DNA of 20,750 nt from contig JAGFNK010000827.1 of NCBI GenBank assembly GCA_025769875.1, positions 1 to 20,750 on the forward strand, given 5' to 3'. A program made the translations under genes and the position numbers. Source of the DNA: Russula earlei. Lineage: Eukaryota; Basidiomycota; Agaricomycetes; Russulales; Russulaceae. Shown here piece by piece: positions 9,454 to 17,624 of the stretch. Position 1 is the stretch's first letter. Each line of letters opens with the position of its first letter. A model generated the notes under the pieces. It saw only the letters and a program-made list of their open reading frames with translations. It was not told where the DNA came from and did not search any database.

Positions 9454-11880
9454 GCGCTGGCCCACTGCGACAACCCTGGCCCCTACACTCACTCCAAAAC
9501 ATCCAACTTATTGATGCAATCTCAACCCGGAGATTATGCCTAGAGAGGGACATAGAACGTACAAAGGGCCCCTATGCGCTGGACCATAGTATTGAAAACC
9601 CACAAACCCTGTGGAAGAAATTTAAAGATGACATAAGAGAACTAGCAAAAGAACATAACTGGAAAAAAACATACAAGAAACGATCCCGAATACTAAGACT
9701 AAGGAAAGACCTAAAGGATCTAACCACGCACCCCGATCTAGATACCAATGACAACCTTAGAGTGAATGAAGCCATCCTAGCAAATGAACTAGCCCACCTA
9801 GAATGCACAACAGCCCGTCACAACAAGGAAAACTTCAAGGCAAAACTATCTGAGAACGGCGAATCCCTGGGAGGAGCATGGTCAACCATAGCCAAAGAAA
9901 GTAAACCGAGAGACCTGATAAGACGATTAAAAATCCCCCACTCCACCCCACCACAATACGAACGCTGCTCGAGACGGATGGCCCAACTTGCACGAGACTA
10001 CCATGTTAGCCTCCAGGAAGAGAATCTAGACAACCACGACACACCCGAACAAACCCGTCTCCTAGACGAATACCTTAGTAATATCCCTGAATCTCAAAAA
10101 CTTGATGAGATCACTGCGTCCATAATAAACCAACCAATTGAACGAATGTATGTCGAACAAGCACTGAGCCTTTCTAAGAACGACTCGGCCACCGGTTTAG
10201 ATGGTTGCCCGTATGAACTATGGAAAAAACTCCAAACTCACCATAATGAGAAATCCAAGATAAATGAAACCAGTTTCGACATCATCAAAACGCTCATGAT
10301 CGTTTTCAACGACATCCAAGAACATACCACAGACTCAAAAGCCCACTTCGCAGATGGCTGGATATGCCCAATCTTCAAAAAGAAAGACCCAACTGACATC
10401 AGTAACTACCGACCAATCACTCTACTGAACACGGACTACAAATTACTCGCCAAAATACTGGCAATCCAACTAATTGGAACCAACCCCCAACCTTATACAC
10501 GAAGATCAAGCTGGCTTCATCCCGAAACGCGCAATCTTCGACCACATAAGACTTGCCAAGACAATAATGAATTATGCGGAAATCACTGAAACAAACGGCA
10601 TAATCACAGCATTAGACCAAGAAAAAGTGTATGATAAAATTAAACACAACTACCTCTGGAACGTCCTGGGAACCTTCAAACTACCTGAGCGCTTCATCAA
10701 AACAGTCAAAGCCCTATACCAAAATGCAATGACACAAGTCGCCATTAATGGGGAACTGAGCCCCCCTTTCCAAGTCACTAGAGGCATCCGACAGGGTGAC
10801 CCACTATCCTGTGCACTTTTCGACCTAGCAATCGAACCGCTTGCGTGTAAAATTAGACAAGACACTTGCCTTCAAGGAATAATCATCCCAGATGTGCGAA
10901 ACAGCCCAAAAATCAAACTTTTTGCAGATGACATAACCCTATACCTAAGCGACCAAGACCGCTTTAACCACGCAAAACAGGTCCTCGATGACTGGTGTAC
11001 CTTATCAGGAGTGAAATTCAACATAGAAAAAACTGAAATCATACCAATAGGCACCGTAGACTACAGACAACGAGTGGCCGACTCCCGGAAAATCAACGAG
11101 CATGACCAAACTTTCCATGAACGTGTCCACATAGCCCAAGACGGAGAATCCGTAAGAATGCTAGGAGCCTGGATTGGCAATAGTGTAGAACAGACAGACC
11201 CCTGGGAACCAATCATAGACAAAATTAAAAAGGCACTGGACCGCTGGGGCAGAACTCACCTGACCCTACACGGACGAGGGAAGATCATACAAGCAATTGT
11301 GGGAGGGCTCACCCAATTCCTAACCAAAGCCCAAGGAATGCCTGAAAACATTGAGTGCACACTCATCAAAATAACACGGAACTTCATATGGGGAGGTGAC
11401 TCCTCCCCGAAAATAGTGCTCGCAACCCTCTACAGACCAATTGACGATGGAGGCCTAAACCTATTAGACCTTAAGTCCCGTAATGAAGCAATAGAAATTA
11501 TGTGGGCAAAAACATACCTAAATTTCTCCCATGCCCGCCCAACATGGGCTGAGATCACCGATATAATAATTAATGCCATGGCCCCCCCAAACATCTCGGG
11601 ACAAGCCAAGGTAAACAGTTTCCTCCAATCATGGAACCCACCCATGAGAGGATGCCGTGCGGCTCTCCTAAACGACGACATCTCAAGAATGCTCCGCACC
11701 ATAAGAAAACATAACACTCACCTAGCCCCCATCCGCCTGTCCAAGCAACTGAGGCAGCAGCTCCCGGCATGGTACCACCCCCTTGCAGACATGCCACCCC
11801 TCACAACCAGAGCGACCAAATGCCTCCTGAAAAACCACATTATCACCTCCGTAACACACCTTATCCATACCTCAGCCTGA
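9454..11880 (+). pseudogene. LINE reverse transcriptase, one frameshift, catalytic residues intact
   Basis: The first part reads in one frame to 10589, beginning at the boundary with AGPLRQPWPLHSLQ and containing a Lys/Arg-rich stretch and the first RT block ISNYRPITLLNTDYKLLAKI. A one-base-type shift in about 10470-10495 moves the reading to the frame 10474-11880. That frame has HEDQAGFIPKRAIFDHIRLA, motif A ALDQEKVYDKI (D48), motif B GIRQGDPLSCALF, and motif C FADD (D152, D153). All three catalytic Asp residues are present. The frame ends in TGA at 11878-11880, but the same frame continues directly into the Cys-rich linker, so the TGA is probably a point mutation. The reading frame runs open backward into the LTR from 9453 to 9366. 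Confidence 0.9.
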
Positions 11881-12842
11881 CTTCGGGAACAGAGACCCAA
11901 CTCCCCCCACCTAGCCTCTGCCCTATGTGTCTGCCAGGACTGCATAGAGGACAGACAAAAAGGCTGCCGCAACCCTCACAAATGTGCGGTAGACGCCCTA
12001 AACCGTGTAAACACAATTTCAACAAAGTTCAACCCATTGGACCCAGGCGACCTACATGATAACCTGTCCCTTACGCCATCCAGGAAATCGCGAAACATTG
12101 AAGCTAGAACAAATAACAAATCAATTAGATTTGACCCCACCATAACATGCAAGAATAACCTGTCCAAATGCTTCCGAATCTTCGTAGATCCCAAAAAGCT
12201 ATCCAAGACGCCAGCATGCAGATACTACACAAGAGGAATCAACCCAAGACACGTGAGAATAAGCATCTACACAGATGGCACATGTTTCAATAATGGGAAA
12301 ATGGACGCGTACTGTGGAAGTGGCATATGGTTCACCTCTGAAGGCGAACGGAACTGCGAACGAAATGCTGCCCTACGAATACCTGGGCCCAATCAATCTA
12401 ACCAAGTTGGCAAAATTGCGGCCATGATTGCTGCTGCTGAATCGATCCCTAAATTCTGGCCTTTAACAATCATAACAGACTCCAAATATGTCATAGAAGG
12501 ACTAACCACACACCTACCACTATGGGAAGACAATGGCTGGATTGGGGTTAAAAATGCAGAGCTGTTCAAAAGAGCCGCATACACATTGAAAAGTCGAATA
12601 GCCATGACTGACTTCCAATGGGTCAAAGGTCACGATGGAACCATAGGGAACGAAGAAAGCGATCGCCTTGCTAAGCTAGGAGCCATGAAGCCAGATACCA
12701 ACCCCCTTGACCTCACAGTCCCGAATGAGTTCAACCTACTAGGGGCAAAATTAGCAACTATTTCGCAGAAAATAGCGTACCTAGGCATCAAAGAACACCA
12801 ACCCCCCTATCCCACGCCTGTCTACCACAAAAAACCTACAAA
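11881..12842 (+). pseudogene. LINE Cys-rich linker and RNase H domain
   Basis: Directly after the TGA the frame reads a Cys cluster (CVCQDC ... GCRNPHKC, about 11923-11985), seen in related basidiomycete-type elements as far as I recall, and then RNase H. Counting from the ATG at 12037, catalytic positions are D80 (IYTDGTC), position 126, D148 (IITDSKY) and D209 (EESDRLA), with H199 (VKGHDG). Position 126 lies in QVGKIAAMIAAAE where the family normally has Glu (QVGEIAA); here it is Lys (AAA, 12412-12414), a single G-to-A change expected to abolish cleavage of the RNA strand. The frame runs on to 12870 as a shadow after a shift near 12835-12842. Confidence 0.87.
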
Positions 12843-13465
12843 CCGTGAGATTAGCCATAGCAGACTTTAACGACGCCCTTGAAACTGATAACACAATATG
12901 GATGGGAATACAAAAAAAGTCCATCCGTACCCGCGTCCAACAATTCCTGTATAAATCAATGCACTCAACACACAGAATAGGCCCCCAATGGAGACACATA
13001 CCAAACTACGAGGATCGCGAATTCTGCTCCACATGCAACGTCCCCGAATCAATGGATCACATACTTATCTACTGTGAAGCCATGCCCCGTAACACCATCT
13101 GGTCCTTAGCGAAAGAGACCTGGCCACATGCACCACATCTATGGCCCGACATCAATTTAGGCACCATACTAGGCTGTGGATGCCTCACCTTCCCTAACCA
13201 AGATGTTGAACAACACCATGACCAAAACCGCCATAGACGCATCCCAAAAGGAGCCACTCGCCTCCTCCAAATATTAATCTCAGAGGCTGCTCACCTAATC
13301 TGGGTCATAAGGTGCGAACGAGTTATCCAAGACCGCACTCACCAAGAAAGTGAAACCCATACAAGGTGGTTTCGTGCCATCAACACGAGACTCACCAATG
13401 ACAAAATAATCGCAACACTAATCAAACGAGATAAAAGGGCTTTCAAGTTAGTGAGGGACACCTAG
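12843..13465 (+). pseudogene. LINE C-terminal region with CCHC-type zinc motif
   Basis: The frame gives about 206 codons from an internal ATG at 12845 to the TAG at 13463-13465. It continues the RNase H polypeptide after the frameshift near 12840 (VRLAIADFNDALE), and contains CSTCNVPESMDHILIYC (C61, C64, H72, C77 counting from the ATG). This CX2CX7HX4C motif ends many RNase H-bearing LINE proteins and probably binds nucleic acid. The last part is basic (LIKRDKRAFKLVRDT). The start given is not a native start; this is the C-terminus of the same protein as the RT. Confidence 0.85.
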
Positions 13466-13747
13466 GAACCTGTCCTTAGAAAAACAATGGACCTCCCAAA
13501 CAATTGGATCTTTAACTGTGAGGTTTTAGTGGGTAGGAGGCTACGGTAAGTTCAGCCACACGTATTTCTGAGTCCCACACTGCCCCCATACCGGCAACCC
13601 CGGGGGGCGTGCGTAAATGCATTTCACCCCCACATCCGGTCTCCGCACTGGCTACAGCACGTAAGATAGGGCTGAATTAATTTTCTCCTGCTATCTCACC
13701 CTTATTAAGGTAGCCTGTACCCGTAACTACCTAATAAAGCGCTATCC
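13466..13747 (+). other. LINE 3' untranslated region
   Basis: About 280 bp without an open frame follow the stop codon. It carries AATAAA at 13733-13738, 10 bp before the A tract. The middle part is GC-rich, unlike the following AT-rich element. It would be the site recognised by the RT for target-primed synthesis. Confidence 0.75.
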
Positions 13748-13769
13748 AAAAAAAAAAAAAAAAAAAAAA
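13748..13769 (+). repeat. Poly(A) tail of the LINE (A22)
   Basis: Twenty-two uninterrupted A residues follow GCGCTATCC. They end at the first base (C, 13770) that is shared with the 3' end of PLE copy 2 (17010). The purity of the run suggests a fairly young insertion or a slippage-prone tract. Confidence 0.9.
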
Positions 13770-14379
13770 CAATAGTATCTTTTACTGAAAGTAGAAGATG
13801 TATTTAACAAGTGTTACCAGATGGAGTTTCAGTTTAGTTTGATTACTGTCTATAAGGTGATAAATGTGTCTTTTGAGCTTTGTACCTAACTGGTGGATGC
13901 ACAAGTACTTCCTTCAGCCAAAGGGGGCATCATGAGTTCTACCAGTCAGTAGAGAGTAGAGTTTGTTTTGCCTTTAATCTTAAAACTCTATAATATAGCT
14001 TCTTTAAGAGTACTTAAAGATATGATTTAGGAGTCTGTGCTGAACCCTGACTAGTGCACTCTCATGGGGCCTTGTAGATCAGGACAAGATTTACTGCAGT
14101 CCACAAAACATCCGCCTCAATTGCTATATTATTGGTTCTAGGCCGATGAGTGGCTTCTAAAGGAGAAAAATACAAAGTTGAGATGATAACTTGCAGTAGC
14201 AAGAGCCTTTTGACAGGCTTTTTAGTTCATCCTCACACTGATTATTTTATAATCAGGTTCTTCCTGGTGATACACCAATTATTTTTATGCTTTTGTAGTA
14301 CTTTTTCATTGTAACTTTTTTGGCTTATACTTTTAGTTGGATTTGTTTGTTTGTTATATAATTTTTATAAAGAGATCTG
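13770..14379 (-). other. 3' UTR of PLE copy 1
   Basis: No gene is present. The stretch is the noncoding tail of the element. Within it 14026-14211 is nearly identical to copy 2 (see separate entry), and two short hairpins are visible: CTTGT/ACAAG at 14071-14088 and AGCCT/AGGCT at 14204-14219. Confidence 0.7.
14026..14211 (-). other. Highly conserved noncoding block in the PLE 3' UTR (copy 1)
   Basis: These 186 bp differ from 17266-17451 at three positions by eye, with no indel, which is less than the exonuclease coding part (about 6% by eye). It contains the hairpin CTTGTAGATCAGGACAAG. It may be a structured RNA needed for recognition by the RT or for 3'-end formation. No known ribozyme consensus was found. 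Confidence 0.5.
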
Positions 14380-15423
14380 CTAACTGATTTGTGATAAGTT
14401 TCTTTTGAGACTTGAAGTGGGAGTTGGATATAATAGATGTGCATAATGCTTATGCTCAGGATTGACATCAATTATTTTTAATTTATTAAATTTATACCAG
14501 ATATTGTTTGGTGAGTTAAAGAGATCTAATAAGTCAGTTTCATTTGGTGAGAGCTCATGTCTTTCAAAGAGCTCATTTAAAAGGTCCATACAGTAAGAGG
14601 CATCAGCCACTGCATCATGGAGCTTTAGATTTATAGGTATGTTATATGCTCTTAGAGGATCTGGCAGAGATTGTTTCTTATTTCTCCAGCATGCTGGGTA
14701 TAAGTCAATTGAGAACTTATGAAGCAATGATTGGTTATACTTAGTTAGATGTCTTTTAAGTATTGGAATATCAAAAGAGTTGACATTATATCCCACAATG
14801 ATTGTGTCTTTTAAACAGTATGATATTTCTTTAGCAGCAGTGTGAAAGTTTAAAGCAGATTTTAGTTGTTGATCACCAATATTATTAATATGAAAGGCTT
14901 TGTTATCTTTTTGAGTATAGCCTTGATAAGGGAGTATATAATTGGACCAAGTTGAGACATAATTAAGGGTATTATATGTAGGGTCAATAATTGGTTTAAT
15001 TATTGCCACTTGAAGTATGTTTGCAGTTTGAATATTAACACCATCTGTCTCAAGATCAAGAAATGCTAGTTGTGGCAAACTTTGGAGAGAATATGATGCA
15101 GCAGAAAGTTTAGGTTTCTGAATAAGGGAGTTTTTATTATTAATACTAATTGGCTTATCAATTGGAGACTTGTCCCAAGTGATAAACTTTTTGTTAAAGC
15201 AGACCTGTTGAAGTTCTGCTAGGATATTTACTTTTAGTGCATCAAAGCATCTTGAAACTTGGAATTGCAAGTACTCTAAAGGGACCACATTTGTAGGTTG
15301 GGTAGATTTCCTTTTAAATATTTGGATTTGCTCAACCACCAGTTGGTTAAGTTGATGAATGCTTTGTTCAAAGTGGTATATGGCTTGAGATTTAAGCCAA
15401 ATGGTGAAGTCAATGTGTTGGAT
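14380..15423 (-). pseudogene. DEDDh 3'-5' exonuclease of PLE copy 1 (start codon lost, otherwise open)
   Basis: The frame is open throughout. The ATG used in copy 2 is ATC here (15423-15421), so the frame otherwise starts at internal GTG codons near 15339. It has the same exonuclease motifs as copy 2: FLDLETDG, GYNVNSFDIPIL and LHDAVADASYC. Over the 319 residues compared, 18 differ between copies, none in the motifs. In this copy the frame is continuous with the RT remnant upstream except for one TAA (15492-15490). The broken start is a single substitution, so the copy may be recent or expressed through another start. Confidence 0.8.
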
Positions 15424-15489
15424 AGTGTCTAAGCAGTTATGTGAGCTTATATTTTTATGTGAAGAATGAAATGGAGAAAGTAGGAAATA

Positions 15490-15779
15490 TTAAAGTCCTT
15501 TGTTCTTTCTTGCTTTAAGGCTTAAGACATGTAGTTTAGATGGCATCTTATAGCAGATGGTAACTTTTTGACTGATAGAAGGGTGCACATTTGCTAGTTT
15601 AAGAATATTGGTAGTAAACTGATTTAGAGCAGTTCTTAGATTATGGTGTGATACTGCAGGGTTATACTCTGTTTTAAAGAGTAGAGGAGTGGGTTTGTTA
15701 TTATTATTTTTATTGGCAAGTACAGTGTATTTCTGTCTATGTTTATGAGTGACTTGGCCTAGTGCTGTTTGTATAAAAG
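15490..15779 (-). pseudogene. C-terminal remnant of the PLE reverse transcriptase (copy 1)
   Basis: About 95 codons in one frame, from the truncation point to TAA at 15492-15490. It reads IQTALGQVTHKHRQKYTVLA, an Asn-rich linker (NKNNNNK), PTPLLFKTEYNPAVSHHNLR and a basic end (LHVLSLKARKNKGL). The PTPLLFKTEYNPA block matches the region after the thumb in PLE RTs. No GIY-YIG nuclease follows. This copy preserves the frame in places where copy 2 has indels. Confidence 0.75.
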
Positions 15780-15806
15780 GTTTAGGGTTTAGGGTTGGGT
15801 TTAGGG
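15780..15806 (+). repeat. Short telomere-like tract (TTTAGGG with a TTGGG variant)
   Basis: Beginning with one G, the units are TTTAGGG (15781-15787), TTTAGGG (15788-15794), TTGGG (15795-15799) and TTTAGGG (15800-15806). It begins within a base of the 5' truncation point of PLE copy 1, on the strand where a telomeric G-rich strand would run rightward. The heptamer is the plant-type unit, while the common fungal unit is TTAGGG, so the organism's real telomere unit needs checking. It could also be simply the start of the tandem repeat described next. Confidence 0.7.
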
Positions 15807-16475
15807 AAGAGGGGAGAATAACTCTAACCTAGAGCTAGTGCTACTATAGTATAGGCAAAAAAGACATCTAATAAAGAAGGGTAGAAGGCATAAAATAGAA
15901 TGGACAAGGGAATGGGGAACCAAAAAAGAGAGCAAAGTCAAAAAACATGACTAGCACTCACTGTTAAGGAATAGATATTGGCTGTAATATCTTTCTGCAC
16001 TACTGTGCTTCTTCAGTTCCTAGTGTAGAGTGAAGAGAGGAGTGGATGGTGTAGAGAAGAGGAGAGTAGAGTGGAAAGAAGAGTTGGTGATAAGGGGATT
16101 GGGTTGAAAGAGGGGGTTTTTAAAGGAAAAAGAGTGGTCTGTGCATAAAGAATGTGCTGTTGTGACAGGAAAAAAAAAAGGGGGAAAAGAAGATGAGGGA
16201 TATTTGCTATGTTTCAGATGTGTTGAATGTAGGGTTTAGGGTTGGGTTTAGGGAAGAGGAGAAATAGACTCTAACCAATAGCCAGTGCTACAATAGTAAA
16301 AAGGCAAAGAGAACTTCTAATAAAGAAGGGTAGAAGACATAAAAAAGAGAGGATAATAATTGAATGGGAACCAAAAAAGAAAGCAAAGTCAGAGACAGAG
16401 CAAGTACTCACTGATAAGGAATAGACAGTGGCTGTTCTGTTCTTTCTGCACTGCTGTGCTTCTTCAGTTCCTAGC
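15784..16475. repeat. Two-unit subtelomere-like tandem repeat containing telomere-like motifs
   Basis: 15784 to about 16020 is repeated at 16231 to about 16475 (offset 447 bp). Both begin AGGGTTTAGGGTTGGG, continue with TTTAGGGAAGAGG, share CTAATAAAGAAGGGTAGAAG, and end GTGCTTCTTCAGTTCCTAG. Between them 16021-16230 is an A/G-rich single-copy stretch with an A10 run near 16172. No gene is recognised; the short minus-strand frame at 16477-16271 falls entirely in the second unit and has no protein-like features. Confidence 0.75.
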
Positions 16476-17009
16476 AATGTGAGTGTAAAGATTTACTTTA
16501 CTTGCTTCTGACCAGCTTTGTCCCCATTCAAAAGTAAATAGTCATCTTCATTTCTTTGTGGAAGATAATGAATATGCTGCCAAATTGGCCTTACTTATAT
16601 AAAGTAAGTTTAAGTAGAGTCATTTACAGTCAAAGTCAAGATTTTTAAAGCTTTGAGCAGTTCATTGTGTCAAATAGTCAAAATAGCACATGCTTGGCTT
16701 AAAGATATTAAGGCTTTTCAGATCATTTACTCATGATCAGAGCACTAAATCCTATTGGTCTCTATAAGCAACTACTAAGGATTATGGTTCTGCCACTTCA
16801 AGGGAATTTAAACCTCCTATGAGGTACCCAAGCTTTACATAGTGTTAGTTTGACTATCTTAGCAATTTACTACTAGAGCATGCTTTATATAGCATTCTGC
16901 TACTTGAAATGAGAATTTAAACCTCCTATGAGGTGCTCACATTGACTGAAACAAGGCACTTAAAGCATTATCATTCTTCCTTATTATAAGGGTTAGAATA
17001 GTAAGGATA
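16476..17009. other. AT-rich spacer before PLE copy 2, no gene seen
   Basis: No convincing reading frame. A 21-bp direct repeat occurs at 16805-16825 and 16914-16934 (AATTTAAACCTCCTATGAGG core), in a loosely similar context with a nearby CTACTT/CCACTTC-AA box. A single AGGGTTAG lies at 16989-16996, 14 bp before the PLE terminus. The stretch may be further subtelomeric repeat or part of an unrecognised element. Confidence 0.5.
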
Positions 17010-17624
17010 CAATAGTATCTTTTACTGTGAGTAGAAGATGTATTTAACAAGTGTTACCAGATGGAGTTTCAGTTTAGTTTGATTACTGTCTATAAGGTGG
17101 TAAGTGTGTCTTTTGAACTTTTGTACCTAACTGGTGGATGCACAAGTACTTCCTTCAGCCAAAGGGGGCATCATGAGTTCTACCAGTCAGTAAGAAGTAG
17201 AGTTTCTTTGCCTTTATTCTTAAAACTCTATAATATAGCTTCTTTAAGAGTACTTAGAGATGTGATTTAGGAGTCTGTGCTGAACCCTGACTAGTGCACT
17301 CTCATGGGGCCTTGTAGATCAGGACAAGATTTACTGCAGTCCACAGAACATCCGCCTCAATTGCTATATTATTGGTTATAGGCCGATGAGTGGCTTCTAA
17401 AGGAGAAAAATACAAAGTTCAGATGATAACTTGCAGTAGCAAGAGCCTTTTTGAGAGGCTTTTTAGTTCATCCTCATACTGATTATTATTTTATAATCAG
17501 CTTCTTCCTGGTGATACACCAATTATTTTTATGCTTTTTGTAGTACTTTTTCATTGTAACTTTTTTGGCTTATATTATAGTTGGATTTGTTTATTTGTTT
17601 TTATAATTTTTATAAAGAGATCTG
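17010..17624 (-). other. 3' UTR of PLE copy 2, with the conserved block at 17266-17451
   Basis: Collinear with 13770-14379, five bases longer through small indels outside the conserved block. The block 17266-17451 matches copy 1 with three substitutions by eye. The AGCCT/AGGCT hairpin is preserved just after it, with the loop changed and the stem kept. The plus-strand 69-codon frame here is not conserved in copy 1 and is rejected as a gene. Confidence 0.65.

Larger units (their letters stand above)
9454..13769 (+). mobile_element. 5'-truncated non-LTR (LINE-type) retrotransposon with RNase H and poly(A)
   Basis: From 9454 the plus strand encodes the second ORF of a LINE from just upstream of RT: RT, Cys-rich linker, RNase H, C-terminal zinc motif, a 282-bp 3' UTR with AATAAA, and 22 A residues. 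The upstream ORF and the AP-type endonuclease are missing, cut off at the LTR boundary. Architecture (RT, RNase H, terminal CX2CX7HX4C) fits fungal RNase H-bearing LINEs of the Tad/I-like kind; the clade cannot be fixed without a tree. Two frameshifts, one TGA and a lost RNase H Glu make it inactive. Base composition is rich in A and C on the plus strand, changing sharply to AT-rich at 13770. Confidence 0.9.
13770..15779 (-). mobile_element. Penelope-like element copy 1, 5'-truncated
   Basis: The plus strand is collinear with 17010-19020 at an offset of 3240 bp, with only small indels. On the minus strand the order is end of RT, exonuclease, 3' UTR. Similarity to copy 2 stops at 15779 (GTATAAAAG shared, then G versus C), where TTTAGGG-type repeats begin. 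The 3' terminus (13770) lies against the LINE poly(A). This is a 5'-truncated copy, as expected when reverse transcription stops early. Confidence 0.85.

Noticed and set aside
11570..11972. Minus-strand frames of 75-95 codons opposite the LINE RT
   Set aside because: They are shadows of the plus-strand RT coding sequence, whose motifs and catalytic residues are clear.
14134..14172. Hammerhead ribozyme-like string CCGATGAG ... GAAA on the plus strand, in both PLE copies
   Set aside because: PLEs are known to carry hammerheads, but this is on the antisense strand, the core CTGATGA has C for the invariant T, and no proper stem II closes before GAAA.
16989..16996. AGGGTTAG just left of the PLE copy 2 terminus, as a telomeric primer relic
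   Set aside because: A single 8-bp match in an AT-rich region is expected by chance, and it is 14 bp away from the terminus instead of adjoining it.
17061..17270. 69-codon plus-strand frame in the PLE 3' UTR
   Set aside because: The frame is not kept in the otherwise near-identical copy 1 and has no protein-like features.
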